A stretch of DNA of 64,000 bases. Source: Dyadobacter sp. CY356 (GTDB lineage: Bacteria; Bacteroidota; Bacteroidia; Cytophagales; Spirosomataceae). Both the position numbers and the translations under genes were made by a program. This document shows positions 63,376 through 64,000 of the stretch, piece after piece. The notes below the pieces were generated by a model. That model worked only from the letters and a program-made list of their open reading frames with translations. It had not been told where the DNA came from and did no database searches. Location: contig NZ_JAJTSZ010000002.1 in the NCBI RefSeq assembly GCF_021440195.1, forward strand, positions 124,001 through 188,000, written 5' to 3'. Every line of letters starts with the position of its first letter. The stretch's first letter is position 1.

Positions 63376-64000
63376 TTATAGAACAATTGTCTTAATAAAT
63401 TTGATCGTATATCCCTTCGCTACAAAAATACTTTCATAATGTGTCTTTACGCCGTGGTGTTCTTTCAGTAATGGAGATTGATACAAATCGTCTGTATGCT
63501 CAATAATTGTAAAACTTTCTGAATTCTCCAATGTACCAAGGCTGTATTCATACAAAAAGGTACTATCGGTTTTTAAACAAAACAAACCACCCTTCTTTAA
63601 ATATTTGGAATAATGATGTAAAAACGACGGATTTGTTAACCGCTTCGGTTCATCCCGGTCTCTTACCTGAGGATCCGGATGAATTAGCCAGATCTCATCC
63701 AGTTCATTTTCCTGAAAGAATTCCTCAGAATACTGAATCCCGGCACGAAGAAAAGCGACGTTGGTTAGGCCAGATTCCGTTGCGGCCAGACTTCCACGGG
63801 CAATCCTGTCTCCTTTGATATCCATCCCGATAAAATTCTTATCCGGAAAGACCTTTCCAAGGCCCACCGTATACTCACCTTTTCCACAAGCCAGTTCCAA
63901 AACGATGGGATTATTGTTGTTAAAGTAAAGCTCGTTCCATTTTCCTTTGATTTCTGTATAAAGCGGTTTTCCGGTTTCTATAACATTTGCAGCTTCTGCA
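63376..64000 (-). CDS. trmB: tRNA (guanine-46-N7)-methyltransferase, 5' end outside window
   Basis: The frame is open through the right edge, so the start is missing; 208 residues are visible. SAM-dependent methyltransferase: the missing start is followed by GKWNELYFNN, then motif I VLELACGKGEYTVGL, NFIGMDIKGDR, and the TrmB signature WLIHPDPQVRDRDEPKRL. Methylates G46 in the variable loop of tRNA. A shorter start at the TTG at 63900 would lose motif I and is wrong. Confidence 0.92.
   Translation of the reverse strand, partial: AEAANVIETGKPLYTEIKGKWNELYFNNNNPIVLELACGKGEYTVGLGKVFPDKNFIGMDIKGDRIARGSLAATESGLTNVAFLRAGIQYSEEFFQENELDEIWLIHPDPQVRDRDEPKRLTNPSFLHHYSKYLKKGGLFCLKTDSTFLYEYSLGTLENSESFTIIEHTDDLYQSPLLKEHHGVKTHYESIFVAKGYTIKFIKTIVL

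Overview
The window is a stretch of an AT-leaning Bacteroidota chromosome. Paired SusC/SusD outer-membrane systems, an ECF sigma factor of the Bacteroides-expansion type, an OtsA-OtsB fusion, TAnnTTTG-like promoter elements and many Tat-like or lipoprotein signals point to the Cytophagales, most likely Spirosomaceae and something close to Dyadobacter. The genus is inference; the phylum is well supported. I see no insertion sequences, prophage, CRISPR array, rRNA or tRNA.

Region 1 (0-21.6 kb). After a partial DUF4394 lipoprotein and a START-domain protein comes a coherent peptide-scavenging locus: SusC, SusD, two M20 peptidases, a penicillin-acylase-type Ntn hydrolase, TldD, PmbA/TldE, an M14 carboxypeptidase, an S9 peptidase and an S12 serine hydrolase, all on the + strand. 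It is followed by an ECF sigma factor and a 58-codon gene holding only the cytoplasmic part of a FecR-like anti-sigma factor. A nearly identical 27-bp promoter-like motif stands before susC and between the sigma and anti-sigma genes, tying the two ends into one putative regulon.

Region 2 (21.6-31 kb). A GNAT acetyltransferase, a 1.3-kb gene-poor stretch with several minus-strand hairpin/T-tract units that look like small-RNA terminators, a trehalose synthase-phosphatase fusion, and a minus-strand operon GntP permease - RidA - D-serine-dehydratase-like PLP enzyme - M19 dipeptidase that reads as D-amino-acid catabolism.

Region 3 (31-45 kb). gyrA (with Ala and Asn at the two classical quinolone positions), a TPR protein, a HigBA/RelE-type toxin-antitoxin pair between 15-bp direct repeats, and a heavy-metal efflux locus: response regulator - nitrilase - histidine kinase, then CzcC-, CzcB-, DUF190- and CzcA-like genes.

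Region 4 (45-55 kb). Two tandem Tat-type sugar isomerase-like TIM barrels, a beta-propeller/cytochrome c fusion and a second SusC/SusD pair, all on the minus strand.

Region 5 (55-64 kb). Ordinary housekeeping and regulator-target pairs: aldo/keto reductase with divergent HxlR, a TetX-like flavin monooxygenase with TetR, an XRE regulator with a dense operator region, dapD, GAPDH and a partial trmB. Several candidate operators are visible as palindromes next to these regulators.
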